Shown here in pieces: positions 39,701 through 50,996 of a stretch of DNA of 64,000 nt. The stretch is from Poteriospumella lacustris (taxonomy: Eukaryota > Sar > Chrysophyceae > Chromulinales > Dinobryaceae). Location: assembly GCA_008000375.1 (NCBI GenBank), contig SMOI01000145.1, positions 1 to 64,000 of the forward strand. The letters are read 5' to 3'. How positions within the stretch are numbered: the stretch's first letter is position 1; each line of letters starts with the position of its first letter. The position numbers and the translations under genes were made by a program. Below the pieces are notes generated by a model, which saw nothing but the letters and a program-made list of their open reading frames with translations, made no database searches and was not told the DNA's origin.

Positions 39701-40630
39701 TCGTCGGCGCGCTGCTCGACGAGCCGGCGGCGCTGGACGGCGACGCGGCGGTGGACGGCGACGCGCCGTCGGAGGCGGCGGCGGAGGACGAGCGCTTCGA
39801 CGCGGAGGGCGACCTCTTCGTGCTCGACCGCCGCCACTACGCGGGGCGCGAGCGCGCGACGGCCGCCGGGGCCGCCGGGCCGCGACCGGCGACCACCCGG
39901 CGCTCGTCGTGGACCGCAGCGTCACCGCGGCCGCTGCGTCGAGCTGGCGGCGAACCAGCGCGGCGACGTCTTCGACCAGAGCGCGCGCCGCCTCTTCGGC
40001 CGCTTCGGCCTGCGCTACGGCGCGACGGTGGCCACGGCGCTCGTCCTCGACGCGGCGCAGACGCTGCGCCAGGCGCCCGCCTCGCCGCCGCCGCGCGACG
40101 CGGCCGCCGAGCCGCCGCTGCTGGCGACGCTGTCGCCGCTCGAGCGCTTCCCGCCGCGCCGCGGCGCCGCGCCCGCCGACGCGCCCGCGCACAGCTACCA
40201 GCGCACGAAGAACTCGGCGGCGGCGCGCGCGGCCGCGCTGCAGCCCACGCCGACGCAGCGCTGGCTCGAGGACGAGCAGGTCGCGCACTTTCAGCGGCTG
40301 CAGCGCGTCGAGGACCGGCGCCGCCGCGCGGAGGAGGCGCAGCGGCAGCAGGCGCAGGCCGCGGCGCAGGCGGCGGAGGCGGCGGCGCAGCGACAGGCGG
40401 CCGAGCTGGTGCGCCTGCACCAGCGCAGCCTGCCGCCGCAGCGCAACGAGCGCGCCGAGGCCGCGCTGCTGTCGGCGCCGCTGTTCCTCCCCGGCGCCGG
40501 GCCACCCCTCGCGGCGCCCGCGGTGCTCCTCGCCGCCGTCGCCGTCAGCTCGCACGCGCCGCTGCCGGCCGCCGCTACGCAGCTGCTGCACGCGCAAGAG
40601 CAACAGCAGCGTCAGACGGCGACCGAATAG
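34953..40630 (+). CDS. TIR - SAM-like - coiled coil - helical repeat protein (frame broken)
   Basis: Starts MGGSISARQF, a likely N-myristoylation site (Gly2, Ser6). A TIR domain spans about 59-200: DVYLSYEWGIDSKG, then LVRDYLEAKGLFVFVEDGE, SQCFVPFLTERYYQKL and NVLPVVFEKRG. A SAM-like helical block is at about 246-310 (DWLMRCLHP, then LLTPTQLVHLLYTDPQ). A charged coiled coil follows (about 330-470). Beyond a GGC/CGG run the frame must change near 36.66-36.72 kb. The coding look then continues as an Ala/Leu-rich ARM/HEAT-like solenoid (SLLAGKLRGPQNVRASF, LLPQLLQEAALLFAQ) with further switches near 38.3, 38.9, 39.6, 39.9 and 39.94 kb, and stops at 40630. None of these switches has GT-AG sites. 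A TDAA tetrapeptide is repeated about six times near 39.4 kb. TIR domains act as NAD+ hydrolases or signalling adaptors; which applies is not decidable here. Confidence 0.6.
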
Positions 40631-40780
40631 CGCGCGCGCCGCTCGACGCTGCGGCCGTCATTCTGTGTAACTCTGTGTATTTCTGTGTTTCTGTGTGAGA
40701 CGCTTTACCCAGAGTTAGGGAACTTTGTGTTTTCTGTGCTGTCTAGGTGGGTTGGCTGGGGCATCTGGGTAACTGGGCCG
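40631..40780. other. Convergent gap
   Basis: 150 bp between the stop codons of the TIR and F-box genes. It includes TTCTGTGT-type short repeats near 40662-40695. Confidence 0.4.
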
Positions 40781-40789
40781 CTACCGCGC

Positions 40790-40824
<35 letters not shown>

Positions 40825-41536
40825 TGTGCAGCGTCAGCCACTGCGACAGCTGCGCGCGGCGCTGCGCCTCGACGGCGGCGGCGTCGAGCGTCGCGTCGGG
40901 CGGTTCGACGGCGACCCACTGCGCCGCTGCGTCGCGCACCGCCGCGGCGAGAGCGGCGCGCAGGCGGCCGGCGGCGTCGGCCGCCAGCGCCGCGTCGACG
41001 CGCAGGCGGCGGTCGCCCGCGGCGCAGGCGATCGCGCCGCGGTTGCCACGCAGCAGCAGCCGCAGCAGCGTCGGCAGCTGTCGCTCGAGCGCGAGCGCCG
41101 CGTCGTCGTGCGCCGCGACGTCCACGCGCCAGCGCCAGTCGCGCAGCTGCGGAAACGTCGCGCGCCAAAACGCGTCGCCGTCGCCGTCGTCGCCGCCGTC
41201 GCCGTCGCTCAGCGCGTCCACGGACGGCGGCCCCGTTGCCCGCACGGCGACGTGCGTCGCGGCCGCGCTCAGCCCGAGCCGCGCGAAGAGGCAGCGGCAG
41301 AGCGGCCGCAGCGCGTCGAGCGGCCCGGCGACCCACAGCGACACACGCGACACACGCGACACGTGAGGCGTCGCTGTCGCGCCACAGGCAGCCGCTTCGT
41401 AGGCGGCAAGGGATGCCGCCGTCGGCAGCGGCGTCAGCGCCGCCGCATCGACCGGCGCGTCGGGTCGCACGACGAGCGGCGGCGAGGCGCCGAAGGCGGC
41501 GGCGACGGCGGCGAAACGCGCCGCGAGCGCCGCGTC

Positions 41537-41573
<37 letters not shown>

Positions 41574-42957
41574 CCTGCGGTTTCGGCTGCGGCGTCCGTC
41601 GCGTCGCAGGCGACGTGCAGCCGCTCGAGCTGCGGCCAGAGCGGCACGACGGCCGCCAGCGCCGCCGCCGCGAAGCGAGCGCCGCGCGGCAGCGGCGCGG
41701 CGAGCACCGCCACGTCGACGCTGCGCAGGCCGCCGCAGCGTTGCGCCAGCCGCACGAGCCGCGCGCAGCCGGCGACGTCGCCGGCGACGGCCGTGGCGCC
41801 GCGCAGCGACAGCGACAGGTGCTCCACCTGCGGCAGCGCGGCCGCCCAACCGGCGTCCGGCGGCGCCGCGGCCGCGTCGGCGCCGTCGACGGCGACGCAG
41901 ACGCGGCGCAGCGTCGCGGTCGCCAGCAGCGCGAAGACGTCGACGAGCGCGGCGGGCGCCTCGAGCACCCGCAGCGCCGGTAGCGCCGCCTCGCCCGCGT
42001 TGCGCAGCGCCACCGTCGCGGTCCACAGCGCCGCGGCGTCGGGCGCGCGCCGGCGGCCGCGCTGGACGACGGCGACGTGCGCCAGCCGCGGCCAGCGGCG
42101 GCCGAACAGAGCCGCCCACGCGGCCGGCGTCGCCACGTGGCAGGCGTCGAGACGGAGCGCGCGCAGCAGCGGCCACTGCGTGGCCAGCGCCGAGCAGCTG
42201 GGCGCGTCCAGCGCCAGCGACTCGAGCTGCAGCTCGCGCAGCGCCGGCGCGAGCCGCTGCAGCAGCGCGGCGCTGGCGGCGTCGATGCGGCGCGCGGGCT
42301 GCTGCGCCCGCGGGCGGGCGGGCCGCGCACGAACAGCTCCTCCACGTCGCTCGCGAGCCGCGTCGTGGCGCCGGTGGCCGGCGGCGTAGCGAGGCGGCCG
42401 CTGCGGCGGCGGCCGACGCTGCGGCGGCGACCGTCGATCAGCGCCGACGCGACGGTCGTCAGAAACGCGCCGAACGCAGCGTCGGACGCGCTGTCGGTCG
42501 CCACTAGCTGGACGCTGACGAGGCTGCAGCAGGCGACGAGGCGCTGCAGGCGGTCGTACGGGTAGAAGTGGCCCTCGAACAGCGGCAGGTCGCGCAGCCG
42601 CAGCTGGCGGCGCTGCAGCCACGTCACGAAGGCCTCGCGACCCGGCGCCGTGTCGCTCGCAACAAGCCTCCAAAAGTCAACGGCCGCCGGGGGCAGGCCG
42701 CGCTTGAGGAACGGTCGCTCGTCGACGGCGGGCGGCCAGGCGACGTCCGCTTCGCGCGCCACCGACAGAACGCGACTTCTGAAGCACATCGCCGGGCCGC
42801 ACGACAGCACTAATGGATGACCAAGTAAAAGCGCCTCGAGTTGTTGGCGAAGCTGGTGATTGCAGACGGCAGCGTCGAAGCGGCAGAAGTCGACGAGCGT
42901 CAGCCAGTCGCTGAAGAGGCTGCGCAGCAGGTCGTCGCTGAGCGAGAACAAGTCCAT
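40781..42957 (-). CDS. F-box-like / leucine-rich protein (one frame switch)
   Basis: Starts MDLFSLSDDLLRSLFSDWLT, an F-box-like helical N terminus continuing VDFCRFDAAVCNHQLRQQL, as in large protist F-box/LRR families. The first frame runs to about 42310 (DVEELFVRG). There, a GCCC/GCGGG run requires a one-step frame change, after which ALLQRLAPALRELQLESLAL continues in leucine-rich repeats (WPLLRALRLDACHV, LPALRVLEAPAALVDVF, LPQVEHLSLSL, WPQLERLHVACD). The end is IQ-free and Pro-rich. F-box proteins recruit substrates to SCF ubiquitin ligases; here the LRRs would bind the substrate. The product is about 720 residues if the switch is an assembly indel. No splice sites fit the switch. Confidence 0.6.
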
Positions 42958-43109
42958 TCCCGCCCCATGCGTCAGCCAGCGTACCTCTCGACTCAGAACA
43001 GACTCTCGAGAGCACCGCGATCGCTTCTGCGATTCAAATTCGTCGCCCAGCCGATGCGATCTCCCGCCGCCGCCGCCGAGGCGCAGCAGGAGACGTCGTC
43101 GCCGTCGTC

Positions 43110-43833
43110 GTGTCACGTGTCGTCGTCGTCGCGGCGGTTCTAGCGAGTGGCTCTTATAGCGAGGGCGGTGGCCCGTATGGCCGAGCACCACAAGCGGCGA
43201 CCGTCGCCGGCGGCGGAGGCGGCGTCTCTCTGCGACGAGCGCTCGGCGCCGACCGCGAAACACCAACGAAATCACAACTCAATTCGTCTGCCCGGGTGGA
43301 GTCACCCGGGCAGTTCGATGCCCAGCACATGGGTGGCCCCCACAGGGCCTCTGCACTGGTAAGTCTTTGCGCCGCCACTGCTGTGGACGGTGCGTGCGTC
43401 GGCGCGGCGACGGAGAGCGAGGTGGCTGGGATGATTAAAACCGAAGTCTTCTTTCTCTCGAGTGTTACGATGACGAAAACGCTTCCGCTGATTCTAGAGT
43501 TACTCTGACCATCCACCTCGCACCTCCTCGTCGCGCGACGGCGCCCTCCACCTGACCCTTACTCTGCCGTCTCGTGCGCTGACTCGAACTAACCGCTCCT
43601 CCTTCCACTTAGGTCGGCATCTGCAAACGCCACCATTGTCGAGTACCCGCTGGTCTCTCCAAGTGCCGGGCCGTGGCAAGCGGACGCAGTCTGCGCCTCA
43701 TGGCCCTGCGGTCCCTGCCCAGCTCGCTGAACTGTCTACCCCCTCCGCCCCTTCTGAGAATGATCCTATCACGGCCCTCACTGCCCAAATGAATGAAACT
43801 GTATGCCTATGTGAATGTAAACGAAGCAAATGA
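43110..43833 (+). CDS. Small Ser/Thr/Pro-rich hypothetical protein
   Basis: Two exons are proposed, 43110-43358 and 43498-43833, with a 139-nt intron that has a strong donor (GTAAGT) and acceptor (TTCTAG), phase 0, giving about 194 residues. The N terminus MSRVVVVAAVLASGSYS could be a signal peptide. The remainder is low complexity (QLNSSARVESPGQF, then HLTLTLPSRALTR, then PGRGKRTQSAPHGPAVP). The spliced frame stays open to CKRSK and stop. No domain is recognised. It is divergent from the F-box gene (152-bp gap). A different acceptor at 43613 also exists but yields less coding-like frames. A non-coding transcript cannot be excluded. Confidence 0.35.
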
Positions 43834-44299
43834 ATGACTGCGCCACTCGCTGCTCCGGCGGTTCCGCTGCGTCGGCCCTGCGCCACTGACGCGATATGTA
43901 GAGCCAGGCGCCTCTGTCTTCTGTCCAGGGCGATCGGCGGCTCACAAACCTCGCGGACGAGATGAGCCAGCGCCCCAACGCGAAAGACGCTGCCGATGCG
44001 ACGCGGAGGCAACGCGGCAGCGCAACTGCCGATGTACCTTTTCTGAGGCAATAACACAGGCATGTGCGGGGTGTCGAAACGGCCGAATGCACGGAGCTGC
44101 CCGTCGCAGCGGCGTCGGCGGCGTCGTTCGACGATTCGTCGTCGCCTCTTTCGACGCGATAGCGCCGCGAGACGCGCCATTTCCAACTCCAGGCGACCTC
44201 CACCGAGTCCAGAGACTCGTGTGCACCGCTGGGCCCGCCGAGCTCGAGAGAAGTTTCCGTTGCGCGAGGCGTCAGGCCGCGGAGCAGTCCTCGAGCGAA
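43834..44299. other. Upstream region of SEC24
   Basis: 466 bp between the hypothetical gene and SEC24, both on the plus strand. It is open in the SEC24 frame from 44087 but has no SEC24-like sequence, so it is treated as promoter and 5' UTR. Confidence 0.35.
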
Positions 44300-47200
44300 A
44301 TGAATTATCCGCCGCCTCCGCCGCCATCCTACGGCCCACCGATGGGCCCTCCTCCTCAATACAACAACCAGCGACCAGCGCCACCGACAGCGACGGGCGC
44401 GAGCGCGGGGCTGGCGCTGCAGCACCCGTCGCAGGTGGAGAGCGTGCCGCACTACGGCGGCTGGACCAGCCAGACGTCGCCGCGGTCGCAGAACTACTAC
44501 AGCATCGAGCGGCCCACGCCGACGCCCACCAGCGCGTCGTCGTCGGCCGGCCGCGCGGGCGCCAGTCTGTCGCGCAAGAAGAGCAGCAGCAGCAGCAGCA
44601 GCCGCATCAGCCCCGGGCAGATGCCGCGGCCCGACAAGCCGCAGACCGACCTCATCTACCACACGCGCTCGGGCACCAGCCGCCGCAACCCGCCCGTCGT
44701 CAACTCGCTGTACGTGGCCGTGGACACGGGCAACGCCAGCCCGCGCTTCCTGCGCAGCTCGATGGTGGCGCCGCCCGCGACGCCGGAGCTGCTGCGCGGC
44801 ACGGGGCTGCCGCTGGCGCTGCACGTCACGCCCTTCGCGGCGCTGGCGCCGGGCGAGGACCCCGTGCCCGAGGTGGACTACGGGCAGTCGCCGCCGCGCT
44901 GCAAGCGCTGCAGCGGCTACGTGAGCCCATTCGCCACGTGGCTCGACGACGGCCGCCGCTGGCAGTGCGCGCTGTGCCAGACGGCGAACGCGACGCCCGA
45001 CTGGTACGTGTCCGCGCTGGACGGCAGCGGCCAGCGCCTCGACCGGCTGCAGCGGCCCGAGCTGACGCGCGGCACCGTCGACTTCGCGCTGCCGCCGTCG
45101 CTGTTCGCCGAGGCGCCGAAGGAAAACGTCGTCGTCTTCGCCGTCGACGTGTCCTGCGACGCGGTGCAGAGCGGCTTCACGCTCGCCTCGCTGCGCGCCA
45201 TCCAGGCCGTCGTGCGCAGCCTGCACCGCGACTACGAGCGGCGCGTCGCGCGCGCGCGCGAGGCCTTTCGCCAGCGGCGGCAGCCGCCGACGCCCGCCGC
45301 GCCGCCCAGCGCCGCCGCCCTCGCGGCGGAGGAGGCGGAGGCGCTGCGCGGCGTGGAGGACTGGGCGGTGGGCGTGATGACGTTCCACAGCCAGCTGCAC
45401 TTCTTCGACGTGCGGCTGCCGCGCGGCGACGGCGACGGCGACGGCGCCGGCGCCAGCGACGGCCTCGCGCTCGACGCGGTGCGCGTCCTCGTGGGCGACG
45501 CGGACGAGCCGTTCTGCCCGCTGCCGCTGCCGCGCTGGCTGCACCGCTTCTCGCAGCCCGACGGCGCCGCGCGGCTCTTCGCGCTGCTCGAGCGGCTGCC
45601 GACGCTGCTGAACGCGCTGGCGCTGTCGACGGGCGCGCTGCCGCCGCGCGACCCGCTGCGGCGCTTCGCCGCGCCCACCGCCGCCGTCGTCGCGGTGGAG
45701 GAGGCGCTGCGCGCGCAGGGCGGCCGCCTGTTCGTCTTCGCCACCCACCACAGCACCGTCGGTGCCGGCGCCGCCAAAGCGACGCGCGACGCGCTGGGCC
45801 CCGGCGCGCACGGCACCGCGGACGAGCTGCTGCTCTACAGCTGCCCCGGCGCGCCCTCCGCCTTCCTCGACCGCGTCGTCAGCGCCGCGCCCAGCGGCGG
45901 CGGCGGCGGGCTGCTCGGCTCGGTGCTGAGCCTCGCGGGCGGCGGCGGCGCGAACAACGCGGGCAACGGCGTCGACCGCAAAGTGGCGGCGGTCGCGGCG
46001 GGCGGCGGCCGCGCGCTGCCGACGGTGTCGTCGACGGCGTCGCTGGCGGCCCTCGCCGCGTCGCCGTCGTCCGCCAGCGGCGCCAGCGGCGGCGGCGGCG
46101 GCGGTGGCGGGGCGCGCGAGACGCTGCGGGCGGCGCGCGTGGCGGAGCTGCAGGCGGCGGCCGCGTGGCACTGGCGGCTGGCCGAGGCCTGCGTCGCGGC
46201 GTCGCTGAGCGTGTCGACGTTCTTCGGCGTGGGCGACCTGTACGACGAGGCGGCGGCGCCGCGCCTCGTGGACACGACGCAGGCGGCCGACCTGGCGCTG
46301 CGCACCGGCGGCAAAGTCTTCGTCGCGCGCGGGTCGATGCGCGCCGAGGCGCACGTCGCGTGGGTCGAGAACCAGCTGGCGCACGAGCTGCTGCGCGGCG
46401 GCGCGGGCTACGCCGGCCGCGACGTCACCGCGAAGCTGCGCGCGTCGCGCCACGTGGCGCTGGAGCAATTCTACGGCGGCGGCGCCTTCGACGCGCTCGA
46501 CGAGGAGTGGCGCCTGCCGGCGGCCGACGCGGCCACCTCGGCGACCTTCGCGCTGGCGCTGACGGGCGCGCTGCGCGACGAGGAGCGCGTGTACCTGCAG
46601 TTCGCGGCGATGTACACGACGCCGACGCGGCAGCGCCGCATCCGCGTGCACAACGTGGCGCTGCACGCGTCGGAGAAGGCGCCCACCGTCTACCGCAACT
46701 GCGACATCGAGGCCATCGTCGGCGCCCTCGCGCGCGTCGCGGCGCACCGCGCGCTGGAGCAGCCGCTGGGCGCCGAGCCCGGCGGGCCGCGCAGCTTCCT
46801 CACGGCGGCGCTGGTCGACGCGCTGGTCAAGTACCGCGGCCTGTGCTCGAGCGCCAGCCCGAAGGGGCAGCTGGTGCTGCCCGAGTCGCTGAAGGTGCTG
46901 CCGATGCTCGTGCTGGGCCTGCTCAAGCACCCGGCCTTCCTCGAGAACGCCGCCGCCGGCCCCGGCCCCGGCCCCGCGGCGCCCGCGCGGCTCCTGTCGC
47001 ACGCGTCGGAGCGCGCGTGCGAGCTGCGGCGGCTGTTCGCGCAGCCGCTGCGCGAGCTGGTGAACAGCGTCCACCCGCGCGTCTACAACCTCTTCGCGCT
47101 GCTGGACGCCGACCTCGCCGCGACGCAGGCGACGGGCGGCGCCGACGACGGCGGCGACGGCGACGGCGACGAGGGCGACGCCGCCGTCGGGTCGGAGGAC

Positions 47201-48222
47201 GACGCCGACGGCCTCGACGACGACGCCGACGCCGGCCTCAGCCCCGAGCGCCAGGAGGACCGCTCGCACTGGACGCTGGCGCGCTCGGCGTCCTTCCCGC
47301 AGGAGGCCGGCGCGCTGGGCGCGTCGCAGTCCTCGACGCGCCTCGACATGCTCGCGGTCGCCACCGGCGTCCCCGCCGCCGCCGCCGCCGCCGCCGCCGC
47401 GCAGCCGCTGCCCCCGCCGCCGTCGCTGTCGTCGTCGGGACCGCTGCCCGTCGTGACCGGCCCGCCGCTCTACTCGTTCCCCACGAGCTACCGCCGCCGC
47501 CCTCGCTGCCCCCGCCGCCGCCCGCCGCGCCGCTCTACGCGCCGCCGACGCTGCCGCCACCGCCGCAGCCGCAGCCGTCGCTGTCGCCGGTCGCGTCGCT
47601 GGCGTCGCTGTCGCCGCCGCCGCCGCTGAGCCTCGCGGGCTACGCGATGGCCAGCGCCGTCGCGTCCGACTACTCCGCCGCGCCCGCCGCGGCGCTGTCG
47701 GCGTCGGGGCAGCTGCGGCTCAGCGTCGCGCCGAAGACGCGGCGCCAGCGACCGTTCCGCCCGCTGCGGCTGCTGCGGCGCCAGGGCGGCGTGCACACGG
47801 CGCGGCGCCTGAAGCTGCTGGCGCTGCAGACGCTGCAGGGCTCGTCGGCGGAGTTCGAGAGCGACCAGATCTACGTGGTGGACGACCGGTCGCTGCTGTG
47901 GCTCTACGTGGGCCGCGCCGTGTCGCAGGAGCTGCTCGAGGAGCTCTTCGTGCTGCCGGCGCAGGCGCCGTTCGAGCGGCCGGCGGACGTCGGCGTGCGC
48001 ACGACGACGCCGCTGGGCCGGCGCATGCAGCTCTTCCTCGACCTGCTCGTGGCCGACGCGCCGCAGAAGCCCGAGCTGCGCGTCGTCTGGGCCGACCACG
48101 GCGCGCAGAACCGGCTGCTGCACAAGTTCTCGACGCGGCTGCTCGAGGACGCCGCCGGCGGCGCCCTCTCCTACACCGACTTCCTCTGCAGCGTGCACAG
48201 CAAGATACAGGCGCGCCTCTGA
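44300..48222 (+). CDS. SEC24: COPII coat subunit SEC24 (one frame switch near the 3' end)
   Basis: About 1306 residues across one switch. The Pro-rich N terminus (MNYPPPPPPSYGPP) is typical. The core begins with RRNPPVVNSLY and PRFLRSSMVAPP. The zinc finger is CKRCSGYVSPF then CALCQTAN (about 200-226). The trunk domain starts VVVFAVDVSCDAVQSGF and the helical domain contains YRGLCSSASPKGQLVLPESL. Near 47.48 kb, in a CCGCCG-rich stretch, the frame changes and continues through PPPPSLPPPPP to a gelsolin-like domain (IYVVDDRSLLWLYVGRAVS) and the usual end FLCSVHSKIQARL. SEC24 selects cargo for COPII vesicles leaving the ER. Gly/Ser inserts in the trunk lengthen it beyond the yeast protein. The switch has no splice signals and is probably an indel error. 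Confidence 0.88.
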
Positions 48223-48467
48223 GCCCCTCTGAGCCCCTCTGAGCCCCTCCTGCCCCCTGAGCCTCTGTCTGTGTCGCGGGCCGTGTCGCGGGCCGTGTCC
48301 GTCTGTAACGCCCCTCTCATCTGTATCGAACGTTTTGTGTCGCGGTGTGTGTCGCGGTGTGTGTCGCGGTGTGTGTCGGTGGGTAGTTAGCAGCGGCGAC
48401 CGTCGCGGCGACCGTCGCGGCGTCAGCGGCGCTGTCAGCGACCGTCGCGGCAGCCGTGGCGGCGGCG
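48223..48467. repeat. Cluster of short tandem repeats in convergent 3' region
   Basis: The 245-bp gap between SEC24 and KAE1 is mostly minisatellite-like. It has three GAGCCCCTCT units at 48221-48249, two GTGTCGCGGGCC units near 48271-48295, about three TGTGTGTCGCGG units at 48340-48377, and GACCGTCGCGGC units at 48405-48455. Confidence 0.75.
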
Positions 48468-49580
48468 CTAGGCGCGCCAGGTGATCTCCATCGCGTCGGT
48501 GCGGTACCGCTGCGTGCAGGTGGCCTCCTCGAGCGGCGTCGTCTGGCGCATCTGGTAGGCGAAGGCGCCGGCCTGCGCGATCATGCAGCCGTTGTCGATG
48601 CAGTAGCGGTGGTCCATGGCGCAGAGCGCGGCGCCGCGGTCGGCCGCCATGAGGCCCATCATCTGCTGCAGCCGCTCATTGCAGCCGACGCCGCCCACGA
48701 TGAGCACCGTGTCGCTGTTCGTGTGCGCGATGGCTCGCTCGGTGATCTCGACGAGCATCGCGAAGATGGTCTCCTGCAGGGAGAAGCAGAGGTCGGCGAC
48801 GGTGACGCCCGCGGCGGCGTCCAGCAGCTCCTTCGCCTTGCTCTCGACGTACGTCAGCACGCCCGACAGCGACACGTCCATGCCCTTGACGCCGTACGGC
48901 AGCTCGATGTACTTGGGCGGGTTGGGGAACTCGGCGGGGCGCAGGAGATGCGCCTTGGCGAGCTGCTCGATGTTGAAGCCCGGCGACGGGTCGTTGGACA
49001 GGCCGATGACGCGCGCGAAGCGGTCGAGGCAGTTGCCCACGGCGATGTCGATCGTCTCGCCGAAGATGCGGTATCGGCCCTGCGAGTAGGCGATGACCTG
49101 CGTGTTGCCGCCCGAGACGTACAGCACGACGGGGTTGCGGCACTTCGTCGCGACGCGGCCCATTTCGATGTGCGCGACGCAGTGGTTCACGCCCACCAGC
49201 GGCTTCTTCCACAGCAAACTCAACGTCCGCGCGCAGATTGCGCACGAACGCAGCGGGCCGCCCATGCCGGGGCCCTTCGTGTAGCAGATGCACGTGATGT
49301 CGTCGGGCGTCATCTGCGCGGCGTCCAGCGCCGTCTGCACCAGCGCGACGATGTGCTTCTGATGGTGCCACGCCGTCTCTCGCGGCAAGAAGCCCTGTCC
49401 GGCCGGTGTGATGTACGTTTTTCGAATGTTGGAAGCGATCGAGTATTCCTGCGTCACGGGGTCGTAGACGACGATGCCCACGGCGACTTTGTTGGCGGAG
49501 CCTTCGATGCCCATCGCCACGACCCGCTGGCCCTTCGCCTCCTCCGCAAGCTGCGGACAAAGCTCTTCTAGCGTTGCCAT
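48468..49580 (-). CDS. KAE1: tRNA N6-threonylcarbamoyladenosine synthase subunit (KEOPS)
   Basis: A single exon of 370 residues (KAE1/OSGEP family length is about 335-390). Together with the KEOPS partners it transfers threonylcarbamoyl to A37 of ANN-decoding tRNAs. It has the family's [15 protein letters not shown] start, [25 protein letters not shown], the metal ligands [10 protein letters not shown] (two His), [34 protein letters not shown], the [14 protein letters not shown] nucleotide loop and [12 protein letters not shown] with the final Asp ligand. No mitochondrial presequence is seen, so this is the cytosolic form rather than the OSGEPL1/Qri7 type. The start [10 protein letters not shown] was chosen; a GTG-free upstream extension in frame looks like UTR. 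Confidence 0.95.
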   Translation of the reverse strand: MATLEELCPQLAEEAKGQRVVAMGIEGSANKVAVGIVVYDPVTQEYSIASNIRKTYITPAGQGFLPRETAWHHQKHIVALVQTALDAAQMTPDDITCICYTKGPGMGGPLRSCAICARTLSLLWKKPLVGVNHCVAHIEMGRVATKCRNPVVLYVSGGNTQVIAYSQGRYRIFGETIDIAVGNCLDRFARVIGLSNDPSPGFNIEQLAKAHLLRPAEFPNPPKYIELPYGVKGMDVSLSGVLTYVESKAKELLDAAAGVTVADLCFSLQETIFAMLVEITERAIAHTNSDTVLIVGGVGCNERLQQMMGLMAADRGAALCAMDHRYCIDNGCMIAQAGAFAYQMRQTTPLEEATCTQRYRTDAMEITWRA

Positions 49581-50142
49581 ACTTCCTTGGAGGTTGCAAA
49601 GTGCAGTAGGTTGTGGCAAGGGTCAACGAATCGCGATTGGACGACGGTGGACGGCCATTGACCAGCGACGACGACGAGGAGGAAACCTGCCTCAGGTACA
49701 TTATTTTAGTGCATATAGTGCATAAATATAGTTAATAAAACAGTAGTTTCGTACAGATGGCGTCTCGCGGGGACTTGGCGACTTTTGGGTCGAGGAAAGT
49801 CGCTCGTTGGGCAGTTATGGGTCCGTCGTAGCTGCTGGCATTGTAATCTCCATGATTTGTTACCGCCTTGCGGCATCTATCTGCTATCGCTGCGATATGG
49901 ACTCACCAGCGGCCGAACGACGAGCGAATCGGACCCGCCACGTGGCTGCAGCCGCGTGCAGCCCTTTCGTTTGCTCTGTCACCGAATTAGAATACTGTGT
50001 AGCGTAGCGTATCGTTGGTCGCATCCACAGGACAAGCTCGTCGAGAGGTGGATAAGAAAGGATGTATTTGTTTTTACAGAAATATCAGTGGCAGCAGCAG
50101 AAATATCAACACACGGAACAGCGGCGGGGACTCATCGGACGC
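49581..50142. other. Intergenic gap
   Basis: 562 bp between KAE1 and SDHAF2, both on the minus strand. It is A+T-richer than the genes, with TATAGTGCATAAATATAG near 49713-49730, and presumably holds the KAE1 promoter and the SDHAF2 3' UTR. No gene was seen. Confidence 0.4.
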
Positions 50143-50634
50143 TTAAATCAAATTGTTTCGCTGCTTGATGGCAGCGTACGACTCGGGGTCGTCGATCTTG
50201 GTCAGCTTCGCGAACGTCAGAAGCTGCTGCATAACCGGCAGCGTGGCGAGATGCTCGGGCAGGGGGTCCTTGCCGGACACGAAGTTGAACAAGTCGATGG
50301 TCTCCTCCTGCAGAATGGTCTCCAGTTGCGCAAGTTCGTCATCATTGAGACGGGGAACGTTCTCGCGTGCCCAGGAACCAACGAGGATGTCGGCCTCGAG
50401 CCATCCGCGTTGTTTGGCGCGGTAAATCAGCCGTCGTCGACGAACGCTGTCGTACTCCTCTTTCGTGAAGGTTCCTTTAATTACTCCGTAGCTCTCCGTC
50501 AACTTCTTGTTGTTTTCGGCCATCTTGTGCAAGTGCTGATCAACGCCAGAGCTGAACAACGCACGCGGCAACGCCACACGAGTGGCTTGCTTGGACACGG
50601 ACCGTGCCAGAGCGGTGAAACCCACAGAGATCAT
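50143..50634 (-). CDS. SDHAF2: Succinate dehydrogenase assembly factor 2
   Basis: A single exon of 163 residues. The N terminus MISVGFTALARSVSKQATR is a mitochondrial presequence. The diagnostic Sdh5 core follows: RRRRLIYRAKQRGWLEADIL matches the family's RRKRLLYR..RG..E.D, then LNDDELAQLETILQEE and LFNFVSGKDPLPEHL. SDHAF2/Sdh5 promotes covalent FAD attachment to the flavoprotein subunit of complex II in the matrix. The frame is open upstream to 50781, but the presequence defines the start. Confidence 0.9.
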   Translation of the reverse strand: MISVGFTALARSVSKQATRVALPRALFSSGVDQHLHKMAENNKKLTESYGVIKGTFTKEEYDSVRRRRLIYRAKQRGWLEADILVGSWARENVPRLNDDELAQLETILQEETIDLFNFVSGKDPLPEHLATLPVMQQLLTFAKLTKIDDPESYAAIKQRNNLI

Positions 50635-50996
50635 AGTGCGCAAGTCAGTAAGCAGAGTGTCTGTTACAGTTGTGCTTATTTCGGGGGAAGAGAGTTGTCG
50701 CAGTCGTCGTTCGGAGCGAGAGACGTCGACCCGCCGCGAGAAAGAACCGCAGTGACTCAGCGACGATCGTACCCCCAACACTCACGAATACCCAATATAT
50801 GGTTATGTGTATGACAATATAGGTACATAGTCCGCGTTTCAGAATTAGTCCCTATTTCAGTCGCGATGACGACGACGTCTGGTCGACCGAGCGACCACCG
50901 ACCACCGACGAGCGACCGAACCCCAGTAACCCTTGATGGCAACGTGTTCCATGTTTATACAACGCATCTGGTGCTTCCTTGCGCAACCTATGCAAG
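50635..50996. promoter_or_regulatory. Divergent promoter region
   Basis: 362 bp between SDHAF2 (minus) and the helical-repeat gene (plus). It presumably holds both promoters. A CGACCGAG/CGACCACCGACC short repeat cluster lies at 50881-50920. Confidence 0.4.

Noticed and set aside
43778-47560. 1260-codon minus-strand frame across SEC24
   Set aside because: Antisense shadow; the SEC24 zinc finger, trunk and gelsolin motifs are on the plus strand.
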